Of a stretch of 37,875 nt of DNA, positions 15,321 to 22,075 are shown piece by piece. The notes under the pieces were generated by a model. The model did no database searches. It was not told the origin of the DNA and saw nothing but the letters and a program-made list of their open reading frames with translations. Numbering within the stretch: position 1 is the first letter of the stretch; each line of letters starts with the position of its first letter. Origin of the DNA: a virus; the IMG/VR virus record IMGVR_UViG_3300042389_000366, positions 1 through 37,875 of that record; one strand, given 5' to 3'. A program made the position numbers and the translations under genes.

Positions 15321-16228
15321 TTTATATCAATCTGAAGACAAGCACACTTCGATCCGCCGAATACATAGGCAGCGAACCCACAGCACGAGCAACTTGGCTA
15401 AATCTGCTTTGCTACTGTTGCGAACAGGAAAACGGAGGCACAATCGCCGATTGTGTCTCATGGAAAGATCGTCAATGGCAGCAAACTTGCGGCGTTACGC
15501 TCTCGGAAGTGCAAGAGAAGTCTCCTCTCTGGCAATGGAGCGACGATCATCTGTCCGTTTTCTTTTACCCGCTCGACAAGCAGACAGAAGTCCAAGCAAA
15601 GCGCGAAGCAGGCAGAAGGGGCGGTCAACGCTCTGGGCAAAGTCGCCGCGAAGCATTGAGCGAAGCACAGATTCAAGCATCTGGCGAAGCACAGCTTCAA
15701 GCAGAGCTTGGAGAAGTGCTTGAACGGAAAGGAAAGGAAAGGAATGAAATAGAAAAGGAAAAGAAAGTGAAGACCAAAGTCGCGGAGCTTTCCGCGACCA
15801 GCGACAAGGATTGGCTTGAAGAATTGGCAAAGAATCCAGCTTACTCGTCGATCAATATCCTCGTTGAGCTTGGCAAGATGCAAGCATGGTGCGCGATCAA
15901 CGGCAGACAAGCCAGTCGCCGCCGATTCATTAACTGGCTCAATCGAGCGGAAAAGCCCATAGCCAGCAACGGAATCGCCCCTGCAACGGGACGCAAGCCA
16001 GCGAGCGCATGGGAGCTACGACAGGCCATTGATGCCGTAAAGCAACAGGTCAGTCGAATACAGGGCGACCCAAGCAATAAGACGGCATTGGACAGTCATA
16101 CGCCTTGGGAACGAAAGCTGAAGCCAGAAGCGGCAGAGCAACTGAAGCAACTGAAACAACGTGAGCAGGAGTTGCATACGCAACTCGCCATGCTCGGCAA
16201 GGAACACACACCATTAGTCAGACTATGA
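15317..16228 (+). CDS. Phage replication protein, O-like replisome organiser
   Basis: This 303-residue protein has an N-terminal winged-helix-like domain (MIYINLKTSTLRSAEYIG, then PTARATWLNLLCYCCEQENGG and DRQWQQTCGV, about residues 1-90) like that of phage initiators. A highly charged low-complexity linker (about 90-155) and a C-terminal helical domain (WLEELAKNPAYSSINILVEL...RRRFINWLNR, about 165-215) follow. The architecture resembles lambda O or DnaT/DnaD-like organisers that load the host helicase. The linker DNA carries the iteron-like repeats and purine tract described separately. It overlaps both neighbours by ATGA. Confidence 0.7.
   Translation: MIYINLKTSTLRSAEYIGSEPTARATWLNLLCYCCEQENGGTIADCVSWKDRQWQQTCGVTLSEVQEKSPLWQWSDDHLSVFFYPLDKQTEVQAKREAGRRGGQRSGQSRREALSEAQIQASGEAQLQAELGEVLERKGKERNEIEKEKKVKTKVAELSATSDKDWLEELAKNPAYSSINILVELGKMQAWCAINGRQASRRRFINWLNRAEKPIASNGIAPATGRKPASAWELRQAIDAVKQQVSRIQGDPSNKTALDSHTPWERKLKPEAAEQLKQLKQREQELHTQLAMLGKEHTPLVRL
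15603..15703 (+). repeat. Iteron-like GCGAAGCA repeats inside the replication gene
   Basis: GCGAAGCA occurs at 15603, 15648, 15660 and 15684. The last two belong to 20-bp repeats (15660-15679 and 15684-15703) that differ at one base. A purine-rich strand follows at once (15726-15773, only three T's in 48 bases). Repeats plus an easily melted tract inside the initiator gene is the plan of the lambda origin. Confidence 0.5.
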
Positions 16229-16413
16229 TGACCAGAAAACACTACAAAATCGTTGCCGAAGCCATCAATCGAGTATGGCACATGAGCGGCAGAAAAACGC
16301 AACCGAAAGCTATGTTGGATCTGATCGGAGAACTCATGGGAGATTTCTATCGAGATAATCCGCGCTTCGATCCAATGCGCTTTCTCACAGAATGCAATAA
16401 ATCAAAACAATGA
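16225..16413 (+). CDS. Small conserved-type phage protein, unknown
   Basis: This 62-residue protein (MTRKHYKIVAEAI then helix, ending DNPRFDPMRFLTECNKSKQ) has the pattern of a short helical protein found in many phages between replication and recombination genes, with the motif DNPRFDxxRF. It overlaps both neighbours by ATGA. Its function is unknown; no metal-binding or catalytic residues stand out. Confidence 0.6.
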   Translation: MMTRKHYKIVAEAINRVWHMSGRKTQPKAMLDLIGELMGDFYRDNPRFDPMRFLTECNKSKQ

Positions 16414-16952
16414 ACACCGACTACACCCCATTCCGTCTCTCGACGATTGTCGAAGCGGTAAAACTTGCAGAGCTTCGAATCTTGGAATCCAAGATTCTTG
16501 GTCTGAATCCATCTACGACTTACGAAACATACGACAAGGCAATCTTGGAAAGAACTATCAACGGCATTCTGGCCGAACTCGTAATCGGGCGACCCTTCAA
16601 TAAATTCTATCTGCCAAGCACGAACACGTTTCACAAGCAGGCAGACGTAGGGCAAGATATTGAAGTAAGATCGTCCACGAATCCAGATTCGCCTTTATGG
16701 ATTAGAGACAACGATGATCCAGCGCGGCGATACGTTCTGGTCATTTGCGATGCCATGAAGGGCTTTATCGTGCGCGGTTGGGTCTATGGCTACGAAGCAA
16801 CGACAGACGAATGGTGGTTTGAGCCAGAAGGCAAAGAAGGAGAAGATAAGCCACGCCCAGCATGGAGATACAGAGGAGCATTGCGACCTTATAAAACGCT
16901 CACCGCTCTGCGACCCACCGATGCCAAAGGAGAAGTCGAATACAGATGGTGA
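16410..16952 (+). CDS. Putative nuclease-fold phage protein
   Basis: This 180-residue protein has a helical N-terminus, then INGILAELVIG, and QADVGQDIEVRSSTNPDSPLWIRDNDDP (about residues 70-103), followed by a strand YVLVICD and aromatic strands (GWVYGYEATTDEWWF). The Glu, Asp and Glu-x-Arg order loosely fits a PD-(D/E)XK nuclease with Arg replacing Lys. This is weak, and it may equally be a sequence-degenerate or non-catalytic member. It overlaps the preceding gene by ATGA and the next by seven bases. Role unknown. Confidence 0.5.
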   Translation: MNTDYTPFRLSTIVEAVKLAELRILESKILGLNPSTTYETYDKAILERTINGILAELVIGRPFNKFYLPSTNTFHKQADVGQDIEVRSSTNPDSPLWIRDNDDPARRYVLVICDAMKGFIVRGWVYGYEATTDEWWFEPEGKEGEDKPRPAWRYRGALRPYKTLTALRPTDAKGEVEYRW

Positions 16953-17149
16953 GATGGCAATGGAGCGATTCATCCGAACACCCTTTGCGCCGTTACGCAC
17001 GGCGCATCGGGTGGGACGATGTTCGTCTTATGAACGCACTACAAGAACACGGAATTATCAGCGATAATTGCATAAGCATTGATGACGTAGGCAACTACGC
17101 GCAAGCAATGATGAAGGCGCATGAGCGCATAATTAGGAATGAACTATGA
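16946..17149 (+). CDS. Small phage protein, unknown
   Basis: This 67-residue protein starts seven bases before the previous stop. Its middle, YARRIGWDDVRLMNALQEHG, suggests a small helix-turn-helix-like or helical hairpin, and the C-terminal half is helical (NYAQAMMKAHERIIRN). No specific family is evident. It overlaps the next gene by ATGA. Confidence 0.5.
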   Translation: MVRWQWSDSSEHPLRRYARRIGWDDVRLMNALQEHGIISDNCISIDDVGNYAQAMMKAHERIIRNEL

Positions 17150-17355
17150 GCAAAGAAGCGGCATACAAAGCAACGGGACATAAATACAACGGCAGAAATA
17201 CAGGGAGAGGCGGACGAGAGAACTCCAAAATATTTAAGGCGATGAAAGGGGTGGCATCCTTTGATCTGCTCGACGCAATCGCCAGAGACGATGCCAGAAG
17301 ACGCAACGAGCAGCGCACGAACGACACGGCAAACTCACAAAACACAAGACATTGA
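17146..17355 (+). CDS. Very basic small protein, unknown
   Basis: This 69-residue protein is rich in Arg, Lys, Gly and Asn (GHKYNGRNTGRGGRENSK), then a helical segment with many Arg/Asp. The composition suggests nucleic-acid binding or disorder. It is the last gene before the 135-bp palindrome-rich gap and the small terminase. No fold recognised. Confidence 0.5.
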   Translation: MSKEAAYKATGHKYNGRNTGRGGRENSKIFKAMKGVASFDLLDAIARDDARRRNEQRTNDTANSQNTRH

Positions 17356-17490
17356 GGGTCAAGGAGTTAGGCTGGCAACAAAGTAAACTTTTCACTTCCG
17401 AAAGGGTGAGTGACACGCGACTCGCGTAGATTTCTTGCGTGTTTACTCGGAATTGTGCAAGTTAACACGTTGACACAAGCAGGAAACAAA
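17356..17490 (+). promoter_or_regulatory. Palindrome-rich gap before the small terminase; candidate packaging site
   Basis: No gene fits in this 135-bp gap. It holds several short inverted repeats: ACGCG/CGCGT (17414-17426), GTAAAC (about 17380) with GTTTAC (about 17440), TCAC/GTGA near 17390-17409, and GTGTT/AACAC (about 17439 and 17464). The end carries TTGACA (17470-17475), 15 bases before ATG, overlapping AGGA (a weak ribosome site). Position directly before the small terminase is typical of cos or pac. Confidence 0.4.
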
Positions 17491-18153
17491 ATGACTGTCC
17501 GACAACTTGCCGCCGCTCTTGGGATTACCGCCGCAGGAGCCCACAAATGCATAAAACGTGGGATGCCTTCCGACAGCGTGGAGTCCGCGCAATCGTGGTA
17601 TAAGACCAACGGACGGCACCGCTCGTTTGCTCCCGCAAGAGCGCACATTATCGCCGCAGAATCCAGCGCCATCACCGCGCCAACGCAACGCGCCGAGGTG
17701 ATCGACGAAATGAATCGACGCGCAGAAGAATCAATAGAAGACCCGATCAAAACGCATACTGATACGGACAACTGTCGCGAGGCGTTGAATGAGCAGCGGC
17801 AACTCCGCAAGCACGCTGCAGCCCAAGTGGCGCGTCTTCATCACAGCGGAGACATCGAAGCCTCGCGTCGATGGGCGCAAACGCATCAGCAATACATTGC
17901 GAAGCAGGTTGCCTATGAACGACAACTGCGTGATTTAATGGAGCGCGATAGACGCACCATGCAGATCGAAGATGCCGAAAGAATTTATCGAACTGTCTTG
18001 CAAGATGTTCGAACGATTGCATCCTCCATGCCTTCTGCTCTCGCTGGCAAAGTAAATCCACAAGATCCCGTTCTGGCGCAAAAGCTATTGGAAGAATGGC
18101 GAGACAAAACTTTGTTCAAGGCTATTTATGAAAACCGTAACGCTACCGCTTAA
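17491..18153 (+). CDS. Terminase small subunit (Nu1-like)
   Basis: This 220-residue protein opens with a winged HTH (MTVRQLAAALGITAAGAH, recognition helix KCIKRGMPS), the Nu1-type DNA-binding domain that recognises the packaging site. A long charged linker (about residues 60-105) and a helical region (110-215) that should contact the large subunit follow. ATG 17491 is preferred over an upstream in-frame start at 17410 because AGGAAA lies just before it and the HTH begins at once. It overlaps the ParB-like gene by 26 bases. It directs packaging of concatemers. Confidence 0.8.
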   Translation: MTVRQLAAALGITAAGAHKCIKRGMPSDSVESAQSWYKTNGRHRSFAPARAHIIAAESSAITAPTQRAEVIDEMNRRAEESIEDPIKTHTDTDNCREALNEQRQLRKHAAAQVARLHHSGDIEASRRWAQTHQQYIAKQVAYERQLRDLMERDRRTMQIEDAERIYRTVLQDVRTIASSMPSALAGKVNPQDPVLAQKLLEEWRDKTLFKAIYENRNATA

Positions 18154-18652
18154 CAAATTAATTGCCTACGCAGGCAATCCTCGTAAGAACGATCATGCCG
18201 TGGAAACAATCGCCGCTGCCATCAAGCGCTTTGGTTTTCGCGTTCCAGTTTTGGCAAAATCGGATGGCTCTTTGATTGATGGTCATCTGCGAGTAAAGGC
18301 AGCAAATTATCTTGGCATGGAGGAAGTGCCCGTGGTTCTTTGCGACGATTTAAGCGAAGCGGATATTAAGGCGCTACGCATTAGCATCAATCGAATGGCC
18401 GAACTTGCCGAGTGGGATACCGAGCTATTAAGCGCGGAGCTTGAGGGATTGGCGGCGGAAGGATTTAGTTTGGAAGATTTGGGCTTTGATTCCGAGTCAG
18501 TGCCCAAGATGAAAGATTTGGAGAGCGCGTCCATTGACGATTTGCCTCCGACATTTGAGGTCATTGCGGAATGCAAAGACGAATTGCAGCAGCAGGAGAT
18601 ATATGAACTTCTGACCAAGCAACAAGTATCATGCCGACTTTCAACATTGTAA
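18128..18652 (+). CDS. ParB-like N-terminal domain protein
   Basis: This 174-residue protein is a stand-alone ParB/Srx-type domain. PLNKLIAYAGNPRKND, then ETIAAAIKRFGFRVPVLA and the signature DGSLIDGHLRVKAANYLG (about residues 46-63) are visible, followed by VPVVLCDDLSEADIKALRI. In many phages this domain is fused to DNA methylases; here no methylase follows. It has the acidic linker and a C-terminal helix (ECKDELQQQEIYELLTKQQ) and overlaps the ABC-GNAT gene by 22 bases. It could bind DNA/nucleotide (the fold uses CTP in ParB) or cleave it; the function is unknown. Confidence 0.8.
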   Translation: MKTVTLPLNKLIAYAGNPRKNDHAVETIAAAIKRFGFRVPVLAKSDGSLIDGHLRVKAANYLGMEEVPVVLCDDLSEADIKALRISINRMAELAEWDTELLSAELEGLAAEGFSLEDLGFDSESVPKMKDLESASIDDLPPTFEVIAECKDELQQQEIYELLTKQQVSCRLSTL

Positions 18653-19689
18653 GAGAAAGCAAAATTGCCGCTTCATTTAGAGTGGCGCAGATTCGCGGAA
18701 TGTATGATTATTCACGCGAAAGCGTTAGACACGAATGGACGAGCGTTTTGCCGTTGGAAGAAAAGTCGTGGGGAATTGGTTTGATCGTTGGCCCTTCTGG
18801 CTGCGGCAAAACAACTTTGGCGCAAACTGCGTTCGAATCTTTTTATTTTCATCAGCAGTTTGAATGGCACAAGTCCAATTCGTTTGTAGATGACTTTGAC
18901 GAGAGTTGCGACATTAAGACAATTGTTTCGACGCTGAATGCCGTAGGATTTAGCTCGCCGCCTCATTGGTTTAAGCCATACGCGCATTTGAGCAACGGGC
19001 AAAAGTTTCGCGTCGAGTTGGCTCGCTGCTTGTTGAGCAACACGAGCGGAGTTGTTTTTGATGAGTTTACTTCCGTTGTTGATAGAGACGTTGCCAAAAT
19101 TGGATGCGCGGCCGTTTCTAAATATTTAAGAAAGAAAGCGAGCCCTCCGTTCGTTGCCGTTTCCTGTCATTATGACATCATTGACTGGCTTGATCCAGAT
19201 TGGGTGTTCGATGTAGGAAGTCAGCGCTTCGAATGGAGGGAGCGAAGGCGATTCCCTGAAATCGTCCTCGACGTTCGCAAAACAACAAGTGCCGCTTGGA
19301 ACATTTTTAGAGAGCATCACTATTTAGATCATGCGCTAAACAAAACGGCGCAATGCTTCGTTGCAACGTGGAACAACAAGCCCGTTGCCTTTTGTTCCGT
19401 GTTGCATTTTCCTCATGCCGTTTGCGCCAACTTTAAGCGAGAGCATAGAACTGTAGTGCTTCCAGATTTTCAAGGAATTGGAATAGGAAATAGACTGTCC
19501 GAATATGTGGCAGAATATTTTTTGCGAAAGGGCTTTAGATTTATATCAACGACCTCTGCGCCAGCAATGATTCGACACCGCGCAAAATCGTTGAGATGGA
19601 AAATGACGCGACTCGGCAAAACCGTGAAGAACGTAAGAATGAAAACTTCGCATAAACGAATCACGGCGAGCTTTGAATTTATTCGATGA
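18631..19689 (+). CDS. ABC-type ATPase fused to a GNAT-like acetyltransferase domain (COG2401-like)
   Basis: Residues 1-200 form a soluble ABC ATPase with no membrane part: Walker A GPSGCGKTT (54-62), signature LSNGQKFRVELA (120-131), Walker B VVFDEF (141-146) and His180 as H-loop. Residues about 220-352 form a GNAT-like domain: WNIFREHHYLDH, then AFCSVLHFPH, and VVLPDFQGIGIGNRL (275-289), the acetyl-CoA loop. The HHYL start is reminiscent of Mu Mom-type proteins that modify adenine through a GNAT fold; that similarity is only by eye. It overlaps the large terminase by ATGA, so a role in DNA modification or packaging is plausible, but not shown. Confidence 0.8.
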   Translation: MPTFNIVRESKIAASFRVAQIRGMYDYSRESVRHEWTSVLPLEEKSWGIGLIVGPSGCGKTTLAQTAFESFYFHQQFEWHKSNSFVDDFDESCDIKTIVSTLNAVGFSSPPHWFKPYAHLSNGQKFRVELARCLLSNTSGVVFDEFTSVVDRDVAKIGCAAVSKYLRKKASPPFVAVSCHYDIIDWLDPDWVFDVGSQRFEWRERRRFPEIVLDVRKTTSAAWNIFREHHYLDHALNKTAQCFVATWNNKPVAFCSVLHFPHAVCANFKREHRTVVLPDFQGIGIGNRLSEYVAEYFLRKGFRFISTTSAPAMIRHRAKSLRWKMTRLGKTVKNVRMKTSHKRITASFEFIR

Positions 19690-21473
19690 CATTATCCATA
19701 CAACTTGATCGAGCGCTGCGAGAAGTATTTGCGCCAGTGGATAAGCGCGATGTGTGGGAATGGGCGGAGGATGAAATAGTTTTGACGCGCAGACAGACGG
19801 AAACTCCTGGCCCATATTCAACACTTCTAACGCCATACGTTCGTGAGCCATTGCAGGCATTCGCAGATGCAGAGATTACGGATTTATGTCTTTGCTTCGG
19901 AAGTCAGACATCCAAAACCACAGCGATGATGATTGGCGCTGCGTGGCGCATGGTCAACAATCCAGTGCCGACGATTTGGGTTATGCCGAGCGAAAATCTT
20001 GCACGATCATTTAGCGAAAATCGCTGGCAGCCGATGGTGGATGATTGCGACAAACTGCGAGCCTTAAAACCGAGCAATGTAAATAGATTCAAAACTTTGG
20101 AGCAGCAATTCAAAGACTGCACATTGACGTTTATTGGTTCAAATAGTCCTGCAAATTTGGCATCTCGACCTGCTGGACTGCTTATTATGGACGAAACGGA
20201 CAAGTTTGCCATGCCGAACGAGCGCGAAGCTGGCGCGGTTGCGTTGGCAGAAAATAGAACCAAGAGTTATACAAATGCATTGCGAGTAAAATCGTCCACT
20301 CCGACAACGGCAGAGGGAGAAATTTGGCAGGCATTTTTGCAAGGCGATCAAAGATACTACTTCGTTCCATGTCCGCACTGTAATGCAATGCAGCGATTGT
20401 TATGGCAGCAAGTGAAATGGAGTGATTCGGCACGAATGAGCGATGGCGCATGGAATGAAGATGAAGTTCGGGCGACAACTTATTATGAATGCGAAAGCTG
20501 TTCTCAAAAAATTACGGATTCGCATAAAACGCGAATGCTGCGAGCGGGAGAATGGCGAGCCACTAACGCCAACGCATCAAGAGGCAGAAGAAGCTATCAT
20601 TTGAATTCTTTATATGCTCCGTGGCGTTCGTGCGGGTTTGGAGAACTCGCAGTTTTATTTTTGCGCCAAAAGGCTTCGCTGCTTGGTCTGCAGGATTTTA
20701 TTAATGGCGCACTTGCAGAGCCATGGATTGATGATGCAGAGAAGCAAGAAGAAGTAAGAAGCTCTGCCAGCGATTATTTGTCAGGAGATCGGTGGAGCGA
20801 AGCCGAGTTTTCTGCAATGACTGTTGACGTTCAAGACGCTGGAGGGCGGCATTTCTGGGTAGTAATTAGAGATTGGTCAAAAGACGGCAGAAGTCGCGGA
20901 AGATTTGCTGGCAGAATTGAATCGTGGGACGATCTTGAAAAATTGCGCGAAGAAAACGAGATTCGTCCGCCGTGCGTATTCGTGGATTCTGCGTTTGCTA
21001 CTCGCGAAGTTTATTGGCATTGCTGTCGCTTCGGTTGGGTCGCGCTGCGAGGCAGCGAGAATGAAAGTTTTACATGGGCAGACAACGGCAAAAAAATTCA
21101 ACGAGCATATGGCAGACCAGAGCGCGGCGATCCAGCAGGCGGCGGCAGATGGGATGCGGGAAACTTAACGCGACGAAATTGTCCGCTGATAAAATTTTCC
21201 GCGCCAACTTGTGAAGATGTTTTGGATGCATTGAGACGCAGCGAGCCGCCGATCTGGGAATATCCCAAGGATTTTTCCAGCGATTGGCACGAGCAAATGG
21301 GAAGCACGATCAAGCGCAAGATGAGAAATCCCGTAACGGGAGTAACTAAAGCAAAGTGGGTCGTGATCAAGGGACGCCCAAACCATCTTCGCGACTGCGA
21401 AAAAATGCAGATTGCGGCAGCGCTTTTGGCGCGAGTGCTTTCTCCGTCTTCCGAGCGCAATTCCGAGCGCTGA
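19686..21473 (+). CDS. Terminase large subunit (lambda GpA-like)
   Basis: This 595-residue protein is the packaging motor and nuclease. The ATPase has a modified Walker A, FGSQTSKTT (71-79), and Walker B LLIMDETDKF (165-174). Two CxxC pairs, CPHC (229-232) and CESC (269-272), form the zinc-binding-like insert seen in GpA-family terminases. The nuclease domain shows MTVDVQDAGG (Asp381) and CVFVDSAF (Asp434), with His residues further on. Length and order match lambda GpA (641 residues). ATGA links it to the ABC-GNAT gene, and a strong terminator follows 18 bases after the stop. Confidence 0.9.
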   Translation: MTLSIQLDRALREVFAPVDKRDVWEWAEDEIVLTRRQTETPGPYSTLLTPYVREPLQAFADAEITDLCLCFGSQTSKTTAMMIGAAWRMVNNPVPTIWVMPSENLARSFSENRWQPMVDDCDKLRALKPSNVNRFKTLEQQFKDCTLTFIGSNSPANLASRPAGLLIMDETDKFAMPNEREAGAVALAENRTKSYTNALRVKSSTPTTAEGEIWQAFLQGDQRYYFVPCPHCNAMQRLLWQQVKWSDSARMSDGAWNEDEVRATTYYECESCSQKITDSHKTRMLRAGEWRATNANASRGRRSYHLNSLYAPWRSCGFGELAVLFLRQKASLLGLQDFINGALAEPWIDDAEKQEEVRSSASDYLSGDRWSEAEFSAMTVDVQDAGGRHFWVVIRDWSKDGRSRGRFAGRIESWDDLEKLREENEIRPPCVFVDSAFATREVYWHCCRFGWVALRGSENESFTWADNGKKIQRAYGRPERGDPAGGGRWDAGNLTRRNCPLIKFSAPTCEDVLDALRRSEPPIWEYPKDFSSDWHEQMGSTIKRKMRNPVTGVTKAKWVVIKGRPNHLRDCEKMQIAAALLARVLSPSSERNSER

Positions 21474-21490
21474 ACAGAGTAAACGATAGA

Positions 21491-21543
21491 GGCCTCTCAT
21501 GGAAGTGCTTGATTTTCAAGCATTTACAGAGAGGCTTTTTTTT
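21491..21543 (+). terminator. Rho-independent terminator after the large terminase
   Basis: GCCTCTC (21491-21497) pairs with GAGAGGC (21528-21534), followed by nine T's. A second hairpin, TGCTTGA/TCAAGCA (21505-21521), stacks inside, giving a strong two-part stem. It ends the packaging operon before a new regulated promoter. Confidence 0.85.
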
Positions 21544-21552
21544 CTGGAATAA

Positions 21553-21580
21553 TTCTTGATCGGGCAAGCGCTTGTGTTAT
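21553..21580 (+). promoter_or_regulatory. Promoter with CAAGCGCTTG operator before the 21591 operon
   Basis: TTCTTG (21553-21558) and TGTTAT (21575-21580) are 16 bases apart, with the palindrome CAAGCGCTTG (21565-21574) filling the spacer. The same 15-base sequence occurs at 11979, so one repressor probably controls both. Transcription would start only a few bases before ATG 21591. Confidence 0.55.
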
Positions 21581-21590
21581 TTTGATCTCG

Positions 21591-21806
21591 ATGAAAGCAA
21601 ACGAAATCAAAAGCAAAATCGAAAAAGACATTCTCTCTCTTGCAAAAGACGAGCGGATCCAATTGACCGAAACGCAAGTTTTCAACGGAGTGGAAGACAT
21701 TTATCTGCACATCAAAGAACGCAAGCAAATGGATCAACTGTTCTTTATTCGCGGCAATGAGTCGCAGGACATTTGGGACATTGTGAAAATGTGGATGCTG
21801 CGTTGA
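21591..21806 (+). CDS. Small acidic/basic mixed protein, unknown
   Basis: This 71-residue protein is the first of the second regulated operon. I use the ATG 21591, since a TTG nine bases upstream would leave no space for the promoter. It is an alpha-rich polypeptide (MKANEIKSKIEKDILSLAKD, then IKERKQMDQLFFIRG) without membrane spans or cysteine motifs. Its position immediately after the palindromic operator suggests an early role, possibly in host takeover. No family recognised. Confidence 0.55.
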   Translation: MKANEIKSKIEKDILSLAKDERIQLTETQVFNGVEDIYLHIKERKQMDQLFFIRGNESQDIWDIVKMWMLR

Positions 21807-21828
21807 ACAACTTTTCAAGAATCAAAAA

Positions 21829-22041
21829 ATGAAAACACACACCCCACGAGTCGAAGAAATTCGCAAGAATATGGCAGTGATGAACTGGGACGGGCGGAAG
21901 TGGCTCGTCATTCGCGGAATCAATGGCGCGGAAATTCTTTTCGCTCATAAGAAGCAGAGCGAGGCGAACAACTTTTGCCAAACTTGGAACACTGATCTTG
22001 CCGTAAGACTGAACACTTACATGGGCCGCAATTTGATCTGA
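21829..22041 (+). CDS. Small protein, unknown
   Basis: This 70-residue protein begins after a short A-rich leader (CAAAAAATG) without a Shine-Dalgarno. Residues 20-45 form strands with conserved-looking aromatic residues (WDGRKWLVIRGINGAEILFA), then a helix (KKQSEANNFCQTWN). It may be a small beta/alpha domain. Function unknown. The next gene is preceded by an AC-rich leader shared with the 24249 gene. Confidence 0.5.
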   Translation: MKTHTPRVEEIRKNMAVMNWDGRKWLVIRGINGAEILFAHKKQSEANNFCQTWNTDLAVRLNTYMGRNLI

Positions 22042-22043
22042 AC

Positions 22044-22064
22044 AAACAACAACACCAAAACCAA
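22044..22064 (+). repeat. AC-rich leader repeat, copy 1
   Basis: A 21-base AC-rich sequence (core CAACAACACCAAAACC) lies 12 bases before ATG 22076 and is repeated exactly at 24229-24249, where its last base is the A of the ATG. Both precede genes without a Shine-Dalgarno site. Similar but looser AC-rich leaders precede 13272 and 13833. Confidence 0.6.
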
Positions 22065-22075
22065 CAGAATAAAAA

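Noticed and set aside
15232-15723. 163-codon frame overlapping the replication gene on the same strand
   Set aside because: It is very Arg/Ser-rich, a typical shadow of the real gene with AGC/GAA-rich codons, and has no start signal.
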